Source: Cryptomeria japonica | Taxonomy: Eukaryota; Streptophyta; Pinopsida; Cupressales; Cupressaceae | DNA: 64,000 nt | Assembly: GCF_030272615.1 (NCBI RefSeq) | Contig: NC_081410.1 | Location: forward strand, 115,603,140-115,667,139 | Direction of reading: 5' to 3' | In this document: positions 1 through 12,129 of the stretch, piece by piece | How positions within the stretch are numbered: the first letter of the stretch is position 1 | Layout of the letters: every line of letters begins with the position of its first letter | Made by a program: the position numbers and the translations under genes | The notes under the pieces: generated by a model | Databases searched by the model: none | Told to the model about the DNA's origin: nothing | The model's input: the letters and a program-made list of their open reading frames with translations, nothing else

Positions 1-1300
1 ATAACCATACTACCTCCTTAGAGGCATGATTAGTGTCCATATATTCTCTTTCAATGGTGGGAAAACCAATTGTGGTCTGCATCTTACTCATCCAACTCAC
101 TGCTGGTCCAAACAAAGCAAATACATAGCCACTAATGGACCTTCAATTGTCCAAGTCACCTACCCAATCTACATCAACAAATCCTTGTATATCTAATGAA
201 TTAGGCACATCACCAGTACCATGATAAACCAAACACTAATCATAAGTACTTGACAAATATCTAAACACCTACTTACCAAAAGTTCAATGCCTTCTACCAG
301 GACTAGACATAAACTTGCTCAAACTCCCATTGCTTGGGTTGTATCTAGTCTAGCACAAACCATTGCATACACAAAACTCCCAACGTCACTAGCATAAGGA
401 ACCTTATACATATCCTCATAATCATCATAAAAAATTGAACACATGTCTAAACTCAACTTAATACTAACTGAAAAATGGATACTAACTGGCTTACAACCAT
501 GTATATTAAACCTTTACAAAATAGTATCAACATACTTACTCTAGCTTAACCAAAGCTTTCTATAAACCCAATCTCTACTAATATCCTTCCCAAGAATATA
601 TTTTGTAGCCCCGAAGTCTTTCATATCAAATGTGCCATAAAATTGGGCCTTGAGTTCTCTAATCATTACCTTGTTGTTACCCATAGCAACATGTCGTAAA
701 CATGCAAGACAATGATTAGTATCTAATCACCAATAACCTTAATATAAACACAATGATCTTCCTCACTCCTCTTATAATCCAACTTCAATAAAAAAGTTTC
801 AAACTTTTGGTACCATATCCTGGGTGATTATTTCAAACCATACAAAGATCTCTTTAACCTGCAAACCAATTGCTCTTTCTCTTTCACAACAAACTTGTCA
901 AGTTGTTGCATATAAATCTCCTCCTCAAGACTTCCATGCAATAAATCAATTTTAACATTCATTTGATATATTTCAAAATCACAAGAAGTAGCAATAAATA
1001 ATAGGAACATAATGGAATTCAATTTTGCAGTAGGAGAAAAAATTTCACCAAAATTAACTCCCTCTCTCTGGAAGTAGCCCTTGGCCACCAGTCTGGCCTT
1101 GTACCATTCTAACTGTCTGTGTGCTCCAAACTTCTTTAAATACCCACTTACATATAATGGGATTCCTTCTTTTGGGAAACCTTACAAGATCCCAAGTGTC
1201 ACAATTGCCCAAAGCCATGATCCCCTCTTGCATGGCCTGCATCCAAGACTCACTTTCCTCCGAAGAGAGAGCCTCCCTAAAGGGTCTAAGTTCATTTCAA
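1..1300 (-). pseudogene. Copia reverse transcriptase and RNase H (broken)
   Basis: Two minus-strand blocks cover the start of the reverse transcriptase. The segment 1054-1242 carries the entry motif (AMQEGIMAL..CDTWDLV..CKWVFK). The segment 828-1088 carries FSPTAKLNSIM, YQMNVKIDLLHGSLEEEIYM and LKRSLYGLK. Here the usual MDVKTAFLNG box reads MNVKIDLLHG, so the catalytic Asp region is altered. Further left, in several frames, come the KVPYAS..GSFVYAMV block and the RNase H block (VDVDWVGDLDN..SISGYVFALFG, then EREYMDTNHASKEVVWL at the edge). Stops separate the blocks. Family assignment is firm; activity is excluded. Confidence 0.85.
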
Positions 1301-2477
1301 TGTAGTGTCTAAAATTTCATACCCTATTGTAATTCGACCTACATCTTTTGTAACCACTTTGGTGTATGTTCCCCTAGCACCTGAGTAGGCTCACTTCAGC
1401 CCTTACATCAGCCTTTTCCCTCTTAGGATGCTCAAGACACCTTTTTCAACAATTATCCTTTTGCTTCTATTTCTTGTTAGCCACGTGTTTCTCTTGTCAC
1501 TTATCATTTAAGAGCATGATTTGTTTGGACACTAATGCACCGTGCGAACGTTTGTACGTTGTGCATTTGTCTTGTGACATCTTAATTTTCAAATGTCGGT
1601 TCTAAGCGTGCCTTTCTACTTGTCACCTATCTTGGTTGGTGGAAACAACTAGGAATCTTCTATATGGCTCACCGACCCTTCTTTCCCTCCTATTTTCTCA
1701 TTTTAAATCTATCTTTTCTCTTCTTTCAATCTCTCTATATTCTAGACACAATCTCTCTTTCTCTTTCTACAATAATCTCTAGTTTGGTACAACACTCTCA
1801 AGTTGTCACAATATCTCTTGCAACTCTGTTGGCTTTTGTCAAGCTTATTCAGTAATATCTATCTATTTATCTCATCTTTGAGCATCTTGGAATTTATCAC
1901 ATCCCCTATCTAGTTGATAATTTTATCATTCTATCTTTTTTATCTTTTCAATCTATCTGTCTATCTAGGTTGTCCGTGGAGGTGGAAACACCAAAATGGG
2001 GGTCTGACTGAGGCAGACTCCAAAACACAACCCCCAATATTTTCCTTCTTGCTTGCATGCAGGTTTATAATCATAAGAAGGAGATCATTTAGCAGGAGAC
2101 TTCAATCGTGGACCTGTTGTGAGATTCCTTCTTTTCCCTCTTCTCAAGTCATTCTAATATTTTTTTGTGTTATTAGCTTATCTTGTTGTTTTTCCATGTT
2201 TATTTAATATTATAATTGTATCTGCTACCCCCGTACGATTTATGTGTTATGTTCATACTAGACAACATCATGCCATGCCGGTGTCCCAGCTTTGCATACT
2301 CGTCCCGAGGATAGAGATTCAACAGAGTCTTCTGGGAGCCTCATCTGCAGTCTATTGGATTAGCTTTTCAATTTTATCCCCTAGCTCATCCTTAGCACCA
2401 GTTTGAATGAGGTAGTGGTGGATTGATTTGTCCTCTGGGATTCATCATCTTGGAGGTGACAAATCCCCACCTCTATA
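1301..2477. mobile_element. Solo LTR inserted in the copia pol gene
   Basis: The copia reading stops at 1300 and resumes at about 2478 in the linker between integrase and RT. The insert begins TGTAGTGTC and ends CTCTATA. It is flanked by TTCAA (1296-1300) and GTCAA (2478-2482), a 5-bp target duplication with one mismatch. No coding domain is visible inside, so it is read as a solo LTR, probably Ty3/gypsy. The LTR at 59602-60209 has the same first nine bases and a similar end (GGAGGTGACA then TCTATA). Orientation is not established. Confidence 0.7.
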
Positions 2478-3650
2478 GTCAATACTTAAAAAAGAAAATA
2501 CACAACAAAAATTTGGTGGGCTATACCTGTCAACTGGATTTTGTTGCCTTGTGGACCTTCTCAAGGTAGGAGTAATCGGATGAACCTGTTCATCTTCCTC
2601 TATATATTCATCCTGCACATCATTTGAGCTCTTTGAACCCTCTTCTTCTTCTCCATCCTTAGATCCATATATCTATTATTCTACATGTGCATCTTCCTGC
2701 TTCTCAATCTTTATTTCAAAGTACATTGTCTTTGTATTCTCCTTTGGTTGTTCTTCACCTAAGTAAGCTCTAAACTCCCTGAAAATAACATCTCTAGAAA
2801 GAATAATTTTTTGGGTTGGGGATTCTAAATCTTATAACCTTTACATTATCATCGTAACTAATGAAGATGTATTTCATAGCTTTTGGATAAATTTTAGATC
2901 AATTTTGTTGAGGCAAATGAATTAAAGCCTCACAACTAGAGACCCTTAAGTGTGCAACTGATGAATTTCTACCTATCCACACTTCATAAGGAGTTTTGTC
3001 AGTAAGAACTAAATAAGGAGATCTATTAATCAAATAACAAGCAGTACCAACAACTTTTTCCCAAAATAATCTATAAAGATTAGCACCACTCAACATGCTC
3101 CTAGCTCTTTCCATTATGGTTCAGTTCATTCTTTCTACTACCCCTTTTTTGGGGGGAGTCCAAGGAGTAGCCTTTTCTGAACAATACCTGCATGCTTACA
3201 AAATTCATCAAATTTCCTTAAATAATATTCACCCCCATTATTATTTCTCAACACTTTTATCTTATTAATTGATTGATTTTCCACTAAGGCCTTAAATTCC
3301 TTAAACTTGGTGAAAAGTTCAGATTTAGAATGCATAAAATAAATCCAAGTGTATCTCGAGAAATCATCAATGAAGGAAACATAATACTAAGATTTACTCA
3401 AAAAACAATATCCACTAAACCACACACAACCGAATGAATAATCTCTAAAAATCTATTTGCCTTATAGATTCCTTTAGGAAATGATGATCTATTCTACCAA
3501 ACATACAATGCTCATAGACATTATTTTTGCCAACAAAATAATTAGAAAGATCGTCAACCAACCTTTTATTTAGATTGGTCCTAAAAGCCTTTTCACCAAT
3601 GTGACCGTGATGTGACCCAATCTCTAGTGCAACATTATACATGTATTTCC
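2478..3650 (-). pseudogene. Copia integrase and acidic linker (broken)
   Basis: Reading from high to low coordinates: a GAG-pre-integrase segment (3445-3642; LNKRLVDDLSNY..YEHCMFGR), then the integrase core. The segment 3138-3335 holds KIKVLRNNNGGEYYLRKFDEFCKHAGI, matching the family's RSDNGGEY box with the catalytic Asp position changed to Asn. The segment 2899-3114 holds MERARSMLSGANLYRLFWEKVVGTACYLINR..LTDKTPYEVW, which matches the region around the catalytic Glu. After it comes an acidic, serine-rich linker and an RRSTRQQNPVDRYSPP motif, as in other copia polyproteins. Frames change and stops are present. Confidence 0.85.
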
Positions 3651-3699
3651 ATTTCCAGTTACAAAGGCAAATTTACAAAAGGTAGAGGCATCAAGTGTA

Positions 3700-4925
3700 A
3701 AAAAATTCCCTAGTCAAGATCCTTTAGCTATCACCAAACTCCATCTTACCAACCTGCAACCAGACTTGTCAAATGTCAGATGTAGTCCAGAATCATTCAA
3801 CTTGGATATAAAAAGAAGATTTATTGCAAGTCTTGGAATATGCAAAACATTATCAATGGTTTTTACTCTTCCATCATTGAAATATAATTTTAACTTTCCT
3901 TTACCAACAACCTTTTTTCATACTTTTGTCACAAAGGAAAACCTCTCCCCCATCATATTATTTGTAAGAGGAAAACCACTCCTTGTGAAGATTCATGTGG
4001 TAGGAAGCACCTGAAATAATAATCCAAACATCATCACTAATAGTGTTATAAAAAATAAACAAAACATCAAAATAATCATCAGATGACTTTTCTGTAGAGG
4101 AATCAACATTATTATTCAACTCTACATTCCTTCTTCAAATGTCATCTTTTCCTACAAGTGTAACACTTATACTATATAATCTTTTTGAGGTTCTTCAATC
4201 GTCTTTTAGACTTATCCCTCCTTTTACCATTTTTAGGCCCTTTTTCTTCGGACCTTCCTCACACATGCAAGGCATCTTGGGAGCCAACATTCATAGAATT
4301 TATTCTCACCTCCTTTGAAAGAAGTATCACAATTAGGTTGTCCATCTTTATCTCTGTACTACCACTACTAATAACAACAATAATTTTTTTCCAAAAATTT
4401 AGGCAAAGAGCAAAGAAATAAGATACATTCATCTTCATCTTCTAATTTAACATCTATCGGTGCAAGTTGACTTATAATTAGATTAAAAGAATTCAAATGA
4501 TCTATAATAGATTCCCCCTCTTTCATTTTCAAATAATATACCATTATTTTGAGGTATAATTTACTAGACAAACTTTAGATTGATAAATGTCATTAATCCT
4601 CTTCCACAACTTGTATGCGGTGTCTTCTGCAAAGACATTCAAGAGGACAAAATCTGTAAGACACAATTGAATGGTTCCTCATGCCTTCTTGTCCAATTTC
4701 TTCCAAGCATAATCATCTAAAGTAGATTCCTTTGGTTTCTTTTCATGTGAAACTAGCAACCACTGATCTCTTTCTTCAAAAAGATCTTCCATCTTCAGTT
4801 TCCCCATTTCATAGCCAATGTCATTGAATTTATCAATATCTTTGTGAGAAGTAGAAGCCATGGATTTCAATCTTCTTCTCAAATCTATAAAACCACACAA
4901 TGAAATCTCCCACTGTAACAAAAAA
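3700..4925 (-). pseudogene. Copia gag and protease (broken)
   Basis: The gag N-terminus (4679-4921) contains MEDLFEERDQWLLV and a W-K-LD-KA pattern typical of copia gag. The following UBN2-type segment (4368-4571) has SSKLYLKIMVYYLKMKEGESIIDHLNSFN. A zinc knuckle of CX2CX4HX4C form lies near 4130-4165, with one of its positions replaced by a TGA stop. The protease follows (about 3720-4030): WIIISGASYHM..EWFSSY..GGEVFL. In this family the motif is DSGAS, so the catalytic Asp is missing. Gag is the capsid precursor that packages the RNA; the protease would cleave it. Confidence 0.8.
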
Positions 4926-4975
4926 AACCTTCAACACTTAAAGAGAAAGGTATCCCCCTCTCAACAGAATCATTA

Positions 4976-4987
4976 ACTTTGATACCA
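4976..4987 (-). other. Primer binding site, initiator tRNA-Met type
   Basis: The minus strand reads TGGTATCAAAGT just inside the LTR end. This is close to the standard copia site TGGTATCAGAGC, complementary to the 3' end of initiator tRNA-Met. Confidence 0.75.
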
Positions 4988-4992
4988 AATAT

Positions 4993-5583
4993 TGAGAAAC
5001 AAGGTGAAGAAAGCTTGAAAAACTTTCTTATGTGATTACAAATATGAAAAGATTACCAAATCTGAAATTCAATCTAAAATTAACACGTGATCTCACCATT
5101 TAGCATAAATATAAAAACAACCATACCGAAAGAGACACTAGATTTATGTGGAGAAACCCTTTCGGGAAAAAACTCCACCAAAGAACAAGGGAAAGTATAT
5201 TATTATTCTTCAAAAGAGAGAACAATAGAATATTACACTTCACTAAACTTGTCCAAATGATCCCATAACTACTTGGAAACAATTACCAATTAATGATTAA
5301 ACAACTATGTATTGGCTCAAATTTATAGCCAAATGGGAGAAGAAAGACTATGGTTGTTTTCCTAAAACAAGGGGCCAAAAATACTTGCAAAACTCCATGC
5401 CTTGGAGAATGAATAGCCAATGGACATAATAAAATATTAAATAACTCTTCAACTGACTCATCATGGCTGTCAAACCCAAAAACACTTAGTCTTTACACAT
5501 TTTGAGTGCTCTAAAGCTTGCAGTGACTATTCAAAACCCCAAATGGACACCTTTTCCCCTCCCAAACTTGACCTCCTAGTGCA
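4993..5583 (-). repeat. Copia 5' LTR
   Basis: The inner edge is set by the adjacent primer site (LTR starts TGAGAAAC on the plus strand). The outer edge at 5583 (..TAGTGCA) is a guess because the partner LTR is outside the window. At 5148-5178 it contains an imperfect inverted repeat, GTGGAG..CCC..GGG..CTCCAC, of the same design as in five other LTRs here. Confidence 0.55.
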
Positions 5584-5606
5584 TGACCCTTCATTTTTCA
5601 TTATGG

Positions 5607-5920
5607 ATATGGAAAGGAGTGTATTTTATAAATTTTAATTTATATTTATCACCTCTTCATTTTCACCTCTTCAAAATGCAATTACAAATACCCATAAAGT
5701 ACAAATATTAAATATTTTCCTCACATGTTCTAGGGAACACTTTCCAAAGAACATGGAGAAAATTGAATGGATGTGGAAAGGAGTTTATTTTATAAATTTT
5801 GATTTAGATTTATCACCTCTTCAAAATGCAATTACAAATACCCATAAAGTACAAATATCAAATATTTTCCTCACATGATCTAGGGAACACTTTCCAAAGA
5901 ACATGGAGAAAATTGAATGG
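5607..5920. repeat. Tandem duplication of about 160 bp
   Basis: Two adjacent copies, 5607-5770 and 5771-5920, both start AT(A/G)TGGAAAGGAGT and both end GAGAAAATTGAATGG. Copy 1 is 14 bases longer because of a small internal repeat (CACCTCTTC twice). No coding potential is seen. Confidence 0.85.
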
Positions 5921-7259
5921 CTTAGGATTACAAGGTTAATGTCACCTTATCCTAGAAAACTTGCAAGACTAAGGCATACAACCTTAGGGAAGGATACAAA
6001 TAATTATACAAGCTATGAAAAGGAACACACCTTCTTTTGGCGGGTATAAGGGATAGATGAATTAAAATTAACAAGATCTCTTGATCATGAAATTTTCCTT
6101 GAACCATTGTGTCAAGCGACCAAAATCATGGAAAAAACATCTGACATCAACCATCGACTCAAAAACACTATTACGCTAAAAATATCAACATCAAAGCTCT
6201 TCACAAATTGACTTTTGCACTAAATTTGCTTGCATATCATTCACATCCACTTCACATCAATTCACATGCATTTCATTCCTCAACTCATACAACCACACAT
6301 CTATATATACAAGATAATTCATTAAAAATCCCAACTAGGTTGACCATAAATATAATATACAATATTGCATAAATTTGGCCACCCGGACCATTAATACCAC
6401 ATGTGGTCCACTCCAGGAGATAGAGAGGACCCAAACACATCACAACACATCCTTCTAAAATGATTCCAACAAACCACACATGCTAACATGTCCTCCAAAG
6501 ATGGCATCAAATGAAATGTGTAGATAAACAATAAATTACGTTAACCGGTTAGCCCAAAAAAATCTGCCAATGAAAAATACACAATGCAGATCTACACTCA
6601 TCATAATGAGACCCATATCAATATCCAAACACAACCTTCAATGCATATCTAGACCAAAAGAGCATGATCCGAATAAGATACACCACCTCAATCAGCCAAA
6701 GGCCAGAATAGTTATCAACACATAAATGAAAACAACATAGCTTCATTTGCCAATCAAACCAACACCAAAAAACTGAACTAGAACACTAAAAAAATCAAAT
6801 GAGCATCTCCTCCAAGCCACGACACTTGAATTCACACATCAAATAACTGCCAAGCATTCTTTAGACCAATTCTAATAGACACCTCATATAGCAATAATTA
6901 ACTATACCATCTAAGTAATGGAGAACCTAAAAACTTGATAGTGCAACATACACAAATTATAAACATTATATATAGAACCATAATCCATAATATTCACAAA
7001 CTAGAGGAATGCAAAACATTCTTCCATTGGGACATTAAATATTGTCTCTTGCATATAAATACTATTTCCTACATATTGAAACTTCCACTACACCAACCAT
7101 CTGAAAACACCTCACCGTCACTATAAGACCATACAACAACATTATAACACTCACTTCTTGACCATCTACAACACATAGTGACGTCAATGACAACACTAGA
7201 CAGGTTGACATTAATGAAAACACTAGACAGGTTGACATCAATGACAATATAGCTCAACA
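5921..7259 (-). mobile_element. Worn LTR of the gag-only copia-like type
   Basis: There is no gene here. The style matches the LTRs at 19319 and 29142: a line resembling 'cttaggcaagatacaaa' early on, place-name-like runs such as 'ccaactaggttgacc', and an end with 'gacatcaatgacaat' followed by CAACA at 7259. The left part, including the TGTTG start, is missing or unrecognisable. Read as a truncated, strongly diverged LTR; the left boundary is arbitrary. Confidence 0.4.
7178..7250. repeat. 27-bp tandem repeat, 2.7 copies
   Basis: Units at 7178-7204, 7205-7231 and 7232-7250 share (T)TGACATCAATGACAAC followed by ACTAGACAGG. The same phrase TTGACATCAATGACAA is the usual outer end of the gag-only LTRs in this window, so this is a local expansion of an LTR end. 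Confidence 0.8.
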
Positions 7260-7484
7260 TGAATCAATTTCCAACACTTCTGTGTGAGGTAGCTTGAACA
7301 ATTGATTTTTTTTGTTTACTAGAGGTTGAACATTTTGGACCATTTTTGCATCAATTATACAATCATTGACTAATTTTTAATTTGAGAATTAAGGTTTGTC
7401 ATTTAATGAAATTGTGTTGTCGTCGTTTTCTTTTTATATTTTTACAAGTTCTTTAATTATAAAGTCTCTCCCAATGGTAATTCA
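7260..7484 (-). pseudogene. Gypsy gag relic, downstream part
   Basis: This strip continues, across the inserted element 7485-15433, the minus-strand gag relic of 15434-16500. Just before the break the relic reads FDEIIEKGI, and this strip carries on with PLGETL.., then IIDAKMVQNVQPLVNKKNQLF, in interrupted frames. The join is inferred from position and target duplication; the sequence evidence in this strip alone is weak. Confidence 0.45.
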
Positions 7485-8669
7485 TGTAGCATCCTAAATT
7501 GTACTCTCTTACAATTTTGTCCTCATCTAGGCCCTCACCTTGGCGTTCATCCTCGGAGGCCTAATCGGAGCCCTGATTATGCTCACACCATGCAAATAAT
7601 TCAAAATTTTCATTATGCACACTCTCTATCCCAACTTCTTGTGTCCCTAATTGGTCAAGATCGGTGCAATAACGCTCTAGTCCTCAGGGACCAGAGTGCC
7701 CAATGCTACGGTTCTCCCAATCAGGACCTATTTTGGGGCCTCACAACGGTCATTCGATTTGAGTGGGAATTCTAATCTCGAGTTAGCTCATGTTGGAAAA
7801 TTAATTTGTTTTTAGACAAGCATGCATAAAAGGAGGTCTACCCCTCTCATTTTGACATCACCTATCAATTGAATAGTTAAAGAAATCAAGCATTCATTCA
7901 TATTCAAGTGAGTAAGCAATCAATCTTCTTTCAAGCATTGGAGCATAAATAAGGTCAAGATTCAAGCATTGGAGTTGACATTCATGTTTTATGTTTATGG
8001 AGACTTCATGAAATCATGATTCCTTGTGGAGACAAACAAAACTCCATAAAAAGGTACATCATTAGTGTTTCAAATATTATTCAACATTTTCCTCAAAAGG
8101 GAATCATTTCCATTACAACAATTCAATTACATTTCATTTCTCTTTCATGTTTAATTCCAAAACTTGGGTTTGACTTTAGGCAAACCCCTAATCCCAACTA
8201 TTTTCCCTTCTCTACTATGTGTAGGAATAGGTACAGAGCTATGATGCTCAGGGTCGACTTTATTCACAAAGATGAACATATCCCCCTTTGGATGATGAAA
8301 AGTTTGAGGACCAGAGCGACGGGCATTCTGGTCTCAAAAAATCAAGATGACTTTTTGGGAACATATCTGAGCACTCACATATTACTCGGATCCATGTTAG
8401 TGGCTCGATCTAACAATTGCAACTCATTGTTTATGCATTTTTACTTCAATTCCAGCACATTTATCCTAATTTCAGCATTTTCACAATTCAAGTTAAAAGA
8501 GGGTATCAAATCCAAATCCAGTGAATCCATTAGAAATTATCAACCCTATCCTTGTTGATTTGAGGATAGATATATTGGGTTCACCCCTCTTTAATGTGGT
8601 GGTATCTAATCAAAATATTAGTGGTTTTACTTCATCCTTGGGTGAAACCCTAATAATTTCACCATTACA
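7485..8669 (+). repeat. 5' LTR of the gag-protease element
   Basis: Begins TGTAGCATCC, ends ACCATTACA, and pairs with 14245-15433. It contains a recurring phrase built on 'ggaccagag' and 'ctctggtcct' (near 7685-7705 and 8310-8335). The 180-codon ORF at 8016-8558 lies wholly within it and is not conserved as an ORF in the partner. Confidence 0.9.
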
Positions 8670-8672
8670 TTT

Positions 8673-8687
8673 TGGTGAACCGACTCC
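8673..8687 (+). other. Candidate primer binding site
   Basis: TGGTGAACCGACTCC begins three bases after the 5' LTR. It starts with TGG, as complements of tRNA CCA ends do. I could not assign the tRNA. Confidence 0.45.
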
Positions 8688-9160
8688 TTACACTTTAACT
8701 TTCTAATTTATGTTCTCAGTTCTAAGTGTTTATGCATTTCAAATTCAAATTTACATTTACAAGTTTAATTTTCAATTGAATTTAAAAAATTTAGAGGTTA
8801 AATTCACAAAACCCTAATTTTAAATTCTAAAATTGAGCTTGTGGGTTGTCTAATTTGGGTTAATTTTTTCAGATCTGATTACTTGTTCAATTTAAAATTC
8901 AAACTTCCCTCCCAGATCTCATTTTCAAATTGATATACATAAATTTAGTGGTTGAATCTAAAAAAACCCTAATTTTTAATTCTAAATTTACATGTGGGTT
9001 GCATAATTTTTAATTCTAATTTTGATGATATGTTATGTTATGATCAAGATGCATTTATCTTTCAAATTCACAAATCATATTGCTTAATTAATTGGTTAAT
9101 CAATCATTTTAAAAAAGAAATTGCATTTTTTAATCATAATTTCAAATTTTAAATTCAAAT

Positions 9161-9867
9161 TTGCCTCCTTTGTGCATGAGTTTTACTACCATTAGTCCTA
9201 CCTACAATATTCCCGTGAGAAGAAATTGTAGAATTCAGGCTTGCCAAGGTTTAATTACTAAGGATGTGGAGCCTAATTTGGATAACTTATTTCATCATAA
9301 TGTTGGTGGTTCTTCTAATCCAACAAATGATATCATTTATCCTCATTCTTTTCCTAATTCTCATGATGTGGATGAATCATTAACTAGGGTTTTTATTGAT
9401 CAATTGGAGAAGAATGACAATGAATTTGAAAATCTTCAACAATGGATGAGTCAACAATACCCAGAAAGTGAGGCAATCCCATTGATTGAAGGATTAAAAA
9501 GAATGGTTCAAAGTGATAAAATTGGTGTTGATTTGTTGTGTGGCCTTGCTCATATTGTTGACACTAATATCATGCCTATGAAAAGTTGTGCCAAAGTCCT
9601 TGGTTACACCCAAGCTCATAGTCAAGTCAATCATTTTATTCCTATGCCTACATCATTGCCTAGTGTGCCTACGTTTACAACTTTTATCATGAAAACTTCC
9701 ACACAACATGTTAACCCTACACATGTTAGTCAAGGGGGCAGCTTTGTTAATCAAAATTATTTCATACCTCCTTTTGTGAGTCTTCCATTTGTGACCCAAT
9801 CATCTCCCATACCTACATATCATAATGTCCCACCTCCTTAATCTCAACCTCAACCTACATACAACAA
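9161..9867 (+). pseudogene. Gag N-terminal part of the gag-protease element
   Basis: An open frame of 226 codons (9161-9841) followed by a stop. An acidic and amphipathic first half (..ESLTRVFIDQLEKNDNEFENLQQWM) leads into a proline-, threonine- and serine-rich spacer (PSVPTFTTF.., PPFVSLPFV). Such low-complexity spacers precede the capsid domain in Tat-like gags. The frame is cut shortly afterwards by a solo LTR; the capsid domain follows beyond it. The start codon is not certain: the element leader 8688-9160 is AT-rich and non-coding. I recognise the protein by position and by its continuation, not by a domain of its own. Confidence 0.6.
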
Positions 9868-10848
9868 TGTTACTATTGAATATCCGAGCAACTGAGAGGG
9901 GGGGTGAATCAGTTGACAACTTCACTAATTTCTTCAATGCTTTCACACATCTAGAATAACCAACAGAATAAAATTAAGACAAATATAACATGAAAACATA
10001 TACACACAACACATCACACAATAGACACCAGATATGACATGGAAAACCCAAGAAGGGAAAAACCATGGAGAATGTTAGTTCTCAATATAAAAAACCAGTT
10101 AAGGTAATTTTTACAAAGGGTGGTTCACTGCTAGAGTGCTCACTGTAGGAGGGCTCATTGCCCAAAAATAAGCTCATTGTCGAAGAAAGAAAGAAAGAAA
10201 GAAAGGTAATCCACCATTGTAACACACACTACAAAATTGGATTGTTTCCAATGCCTCAATGCCAACACACTTCACACATTATCAATTAATCAGATCCTTC
10301 CTTTTCAATCTTGCATATCCTCAATAACAATGCCACACTTTTTCCATGCTAACACAATCAGATCATCCTCATATATATACAGTCTTCTAGGAAGCATAAT
10401 CTTCCAAGTCAGCCAAGAAAAAGATCTAAAATAGGTCAACACTAAACATTATGGTGGTGGGAAGGAATGAGAAGTAGACCATACCACAACATAAATCAAT
10501 GGTCAGATCAACATGATACATCCATTACAAATTGTGGACCCAAATCATGACACATGCTACACCAATGTCGCTACACATCCTTGAATTCCAGACGTAATCT
10601 GAACCCAAAAAGAACTACCCAAAGCAACAAAAATAGGAATGAAACCAGGATACACGTGAATACACTCGATCAACACTATATCCAAATTTGAATCACCATC
10701 AACTCAACTAATCCATATTGAAACACATCTTTCAGAGCGCTAAATGTTTCGGGGACACATCTTCCGAATCACAAATACCAAGAACACATGTTGACACTAA
10801 TGACAACCATTATGTTGACATCAATGACAACCAATCATATACTCATCA
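9868..10848 (-). mobile_element. Solo LTR of the gag-only type inserted in gag
   Basis: Begins TGTTAC, then within 30 bases reads 'ctgagagggggggtgaatcag', the signature start of these LTRs. At 10038-10067 it carries CATGG-A4-CCC..GGG-A5-CCATG, the shared hairpin. It repeats 'gctcactgt'-like phrases and ends in a doubled 'tgttgaca(t/c)(c/t)aatgacaacc'. The right edge is approximate; I did not find a clean target duplication. A short (GAAA)n run lies at 10183-10206. Confidence 0.7.
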
Positions 10849-11990
10849 AGAACACATTTTCAATAGTTAATCATCCATCCCAATCCAATATGTCCAATTT
10901 CAATCCATCCACCGAAGCAACCATCAATAACCTAGTCCAAACCATGTCATCCTTACAACAACAACTAGCTTCCATTACCCAATCCAAGTTTGATGTGCCC
11001 ACATTTAATGTAGCGAGCCCATTATTTGATGAATTTGTCTATGTTGTCCCCCCTAAACATGTGGAAAATCTCTCAATTGGGGATTTATAATGGAAAAGGT
11101 GATCCCTTGACTCATGTGAAAACATTTCAAACTTTATGTAGTGACTTTGCTCATGATCAACGACTTTTGGCTAAATTGTTTACTCGAACTTTTAGGGGCA
11201 AAGATTTGCAATGGTATTTTTCTTTGCCTCCTTATTCTATCACGTCATTTCAACAATTAGCTAATGCTTTCATTCAACAATTTCACAATAATATTGGTCC
11301 TAAAATTAATTTGACTGATTTGATTCATTGTAAGCAAGGTGTTAAAGAAAAAGTGACTAATTTTATTGGTAGATATAAACATTTGTATTATCAAATTACT
11401 TATCCTATGCCTGATCAGGATGTTCAAAGAATTTTTATTTCTAATTTACAAAAAGACATTAGGGATAAACTTCTCTTTTCTGAGTTTACTTCCTTCATGT
11501 AGTTGTGCGCAGTGCTTCATAATTATCAGCTTCAAGTGAGTCAATTTGAATCATCTCCTTCAATGGCTCTGGTTGATAAGAATGAAAGTGCTCAACAATC
11601 TTTTGTGAACTTTAAAACGAACAAGGGATATGTCAAGTTCAATGACAACATCAATATCCAAGTAGCAGCCGCAACATCAGGTGTGTCTCCTTTATCCAAA
11701 TACTTTAGAAAAGAAATTACTCATCTTTCTAAGTATTTGCATAGCATTAAGACATAATTGTTAAATAAAAATATGTTGAAACTTCCTCCCATCAAGACAA
11801 TTGATACCTCCAAACCTTTTCCACCCTATGATAATCCCAAAGCCTTTTGCCAATATCATCATCAACCCGATCATGACACTGAAAATTGGTAATCCTTAAG
11901 GAGTAGAATTCAAGACTTTATTGAGAACAATACCATATTCATATCTAGTGTGAATGACCAAGGAAACAAATTTGTAGCTCCTCCTAATCA
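10849..11990 (+). pseudogene. Gag capsid domain and zinc-knuckle region (broken)
   Basis: From 11026 the reading shows the retrotransposon gag domain: YNGKGDPLTHVKTFQTLC, then RTFRGKDLQWYFSLPPYSI, FQQLANAFIQQFHNN and CKQGVKEKVTNFIGRYK. This matches the Retrotrans_gag family of Ty3/gypsy elements. A frame change at about 11026-11080 and a stop at 11500 break it. Near 11850 the text CQYHHQPDHDTENW, with a stop, then SRIQDFIENNTI matches the knuckle-like region and following helix of Tat/Ogre gags. Gag forms the particle that packages element RNA. Confidence 0.8.
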
Positions 11991-12129
11991 AAACCTTCAA
12001 ATCTTTACTAATCCTTTTCCTTCCCATTCTACTAATGTGATGAGTCTGAGCATCTTGATTTTTCTCCCAATGACCTTGGCCTTGAATCTAATAATTTGTG
12101 GTGAATCTTGTTGATAAACCTACACCTAC

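Larger units (their letters stand above)
1..5583 (-). mobile_element. Decayed Ty1/copia element (Tork-like), 5' half, cut by window edge
   Basis: On the minus strand the order is LTR, tRNA-Met primer site, gag, protease, integrase, reverse transcriptase, RNase H, which is the Ty1/copia order. The 5' LTR lies at the right (from 4993). The RNase H runs off the left edge, so the 3' LTR is outside the window. The RT and RNase H wording (KVPYAS..GSFVYAMV-like text near 340-430) resembles the Tork/Tnt1 lineage. A solo LTR is inserted at 1301-2477. Stops and frameshifts occur in every domain, so this copy is dead. Confidence 0.85.

Noticed and set aside
1664-2406. Three overlapping hydrophobic ORFs that look like membrane proteins
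   Set aside because: T-rich LTR sequence translates to Phe, Leu and Ser runs; they lie inside a solo LTR.
8016-8558. 180-codon ORF, one of the longer frames on the plus strand
   Set aside because: It lies entirely in the 5' LTR of the gag-protease element; the matching part of the 3' LTR does not keep the frame and there is no recognisable domain.
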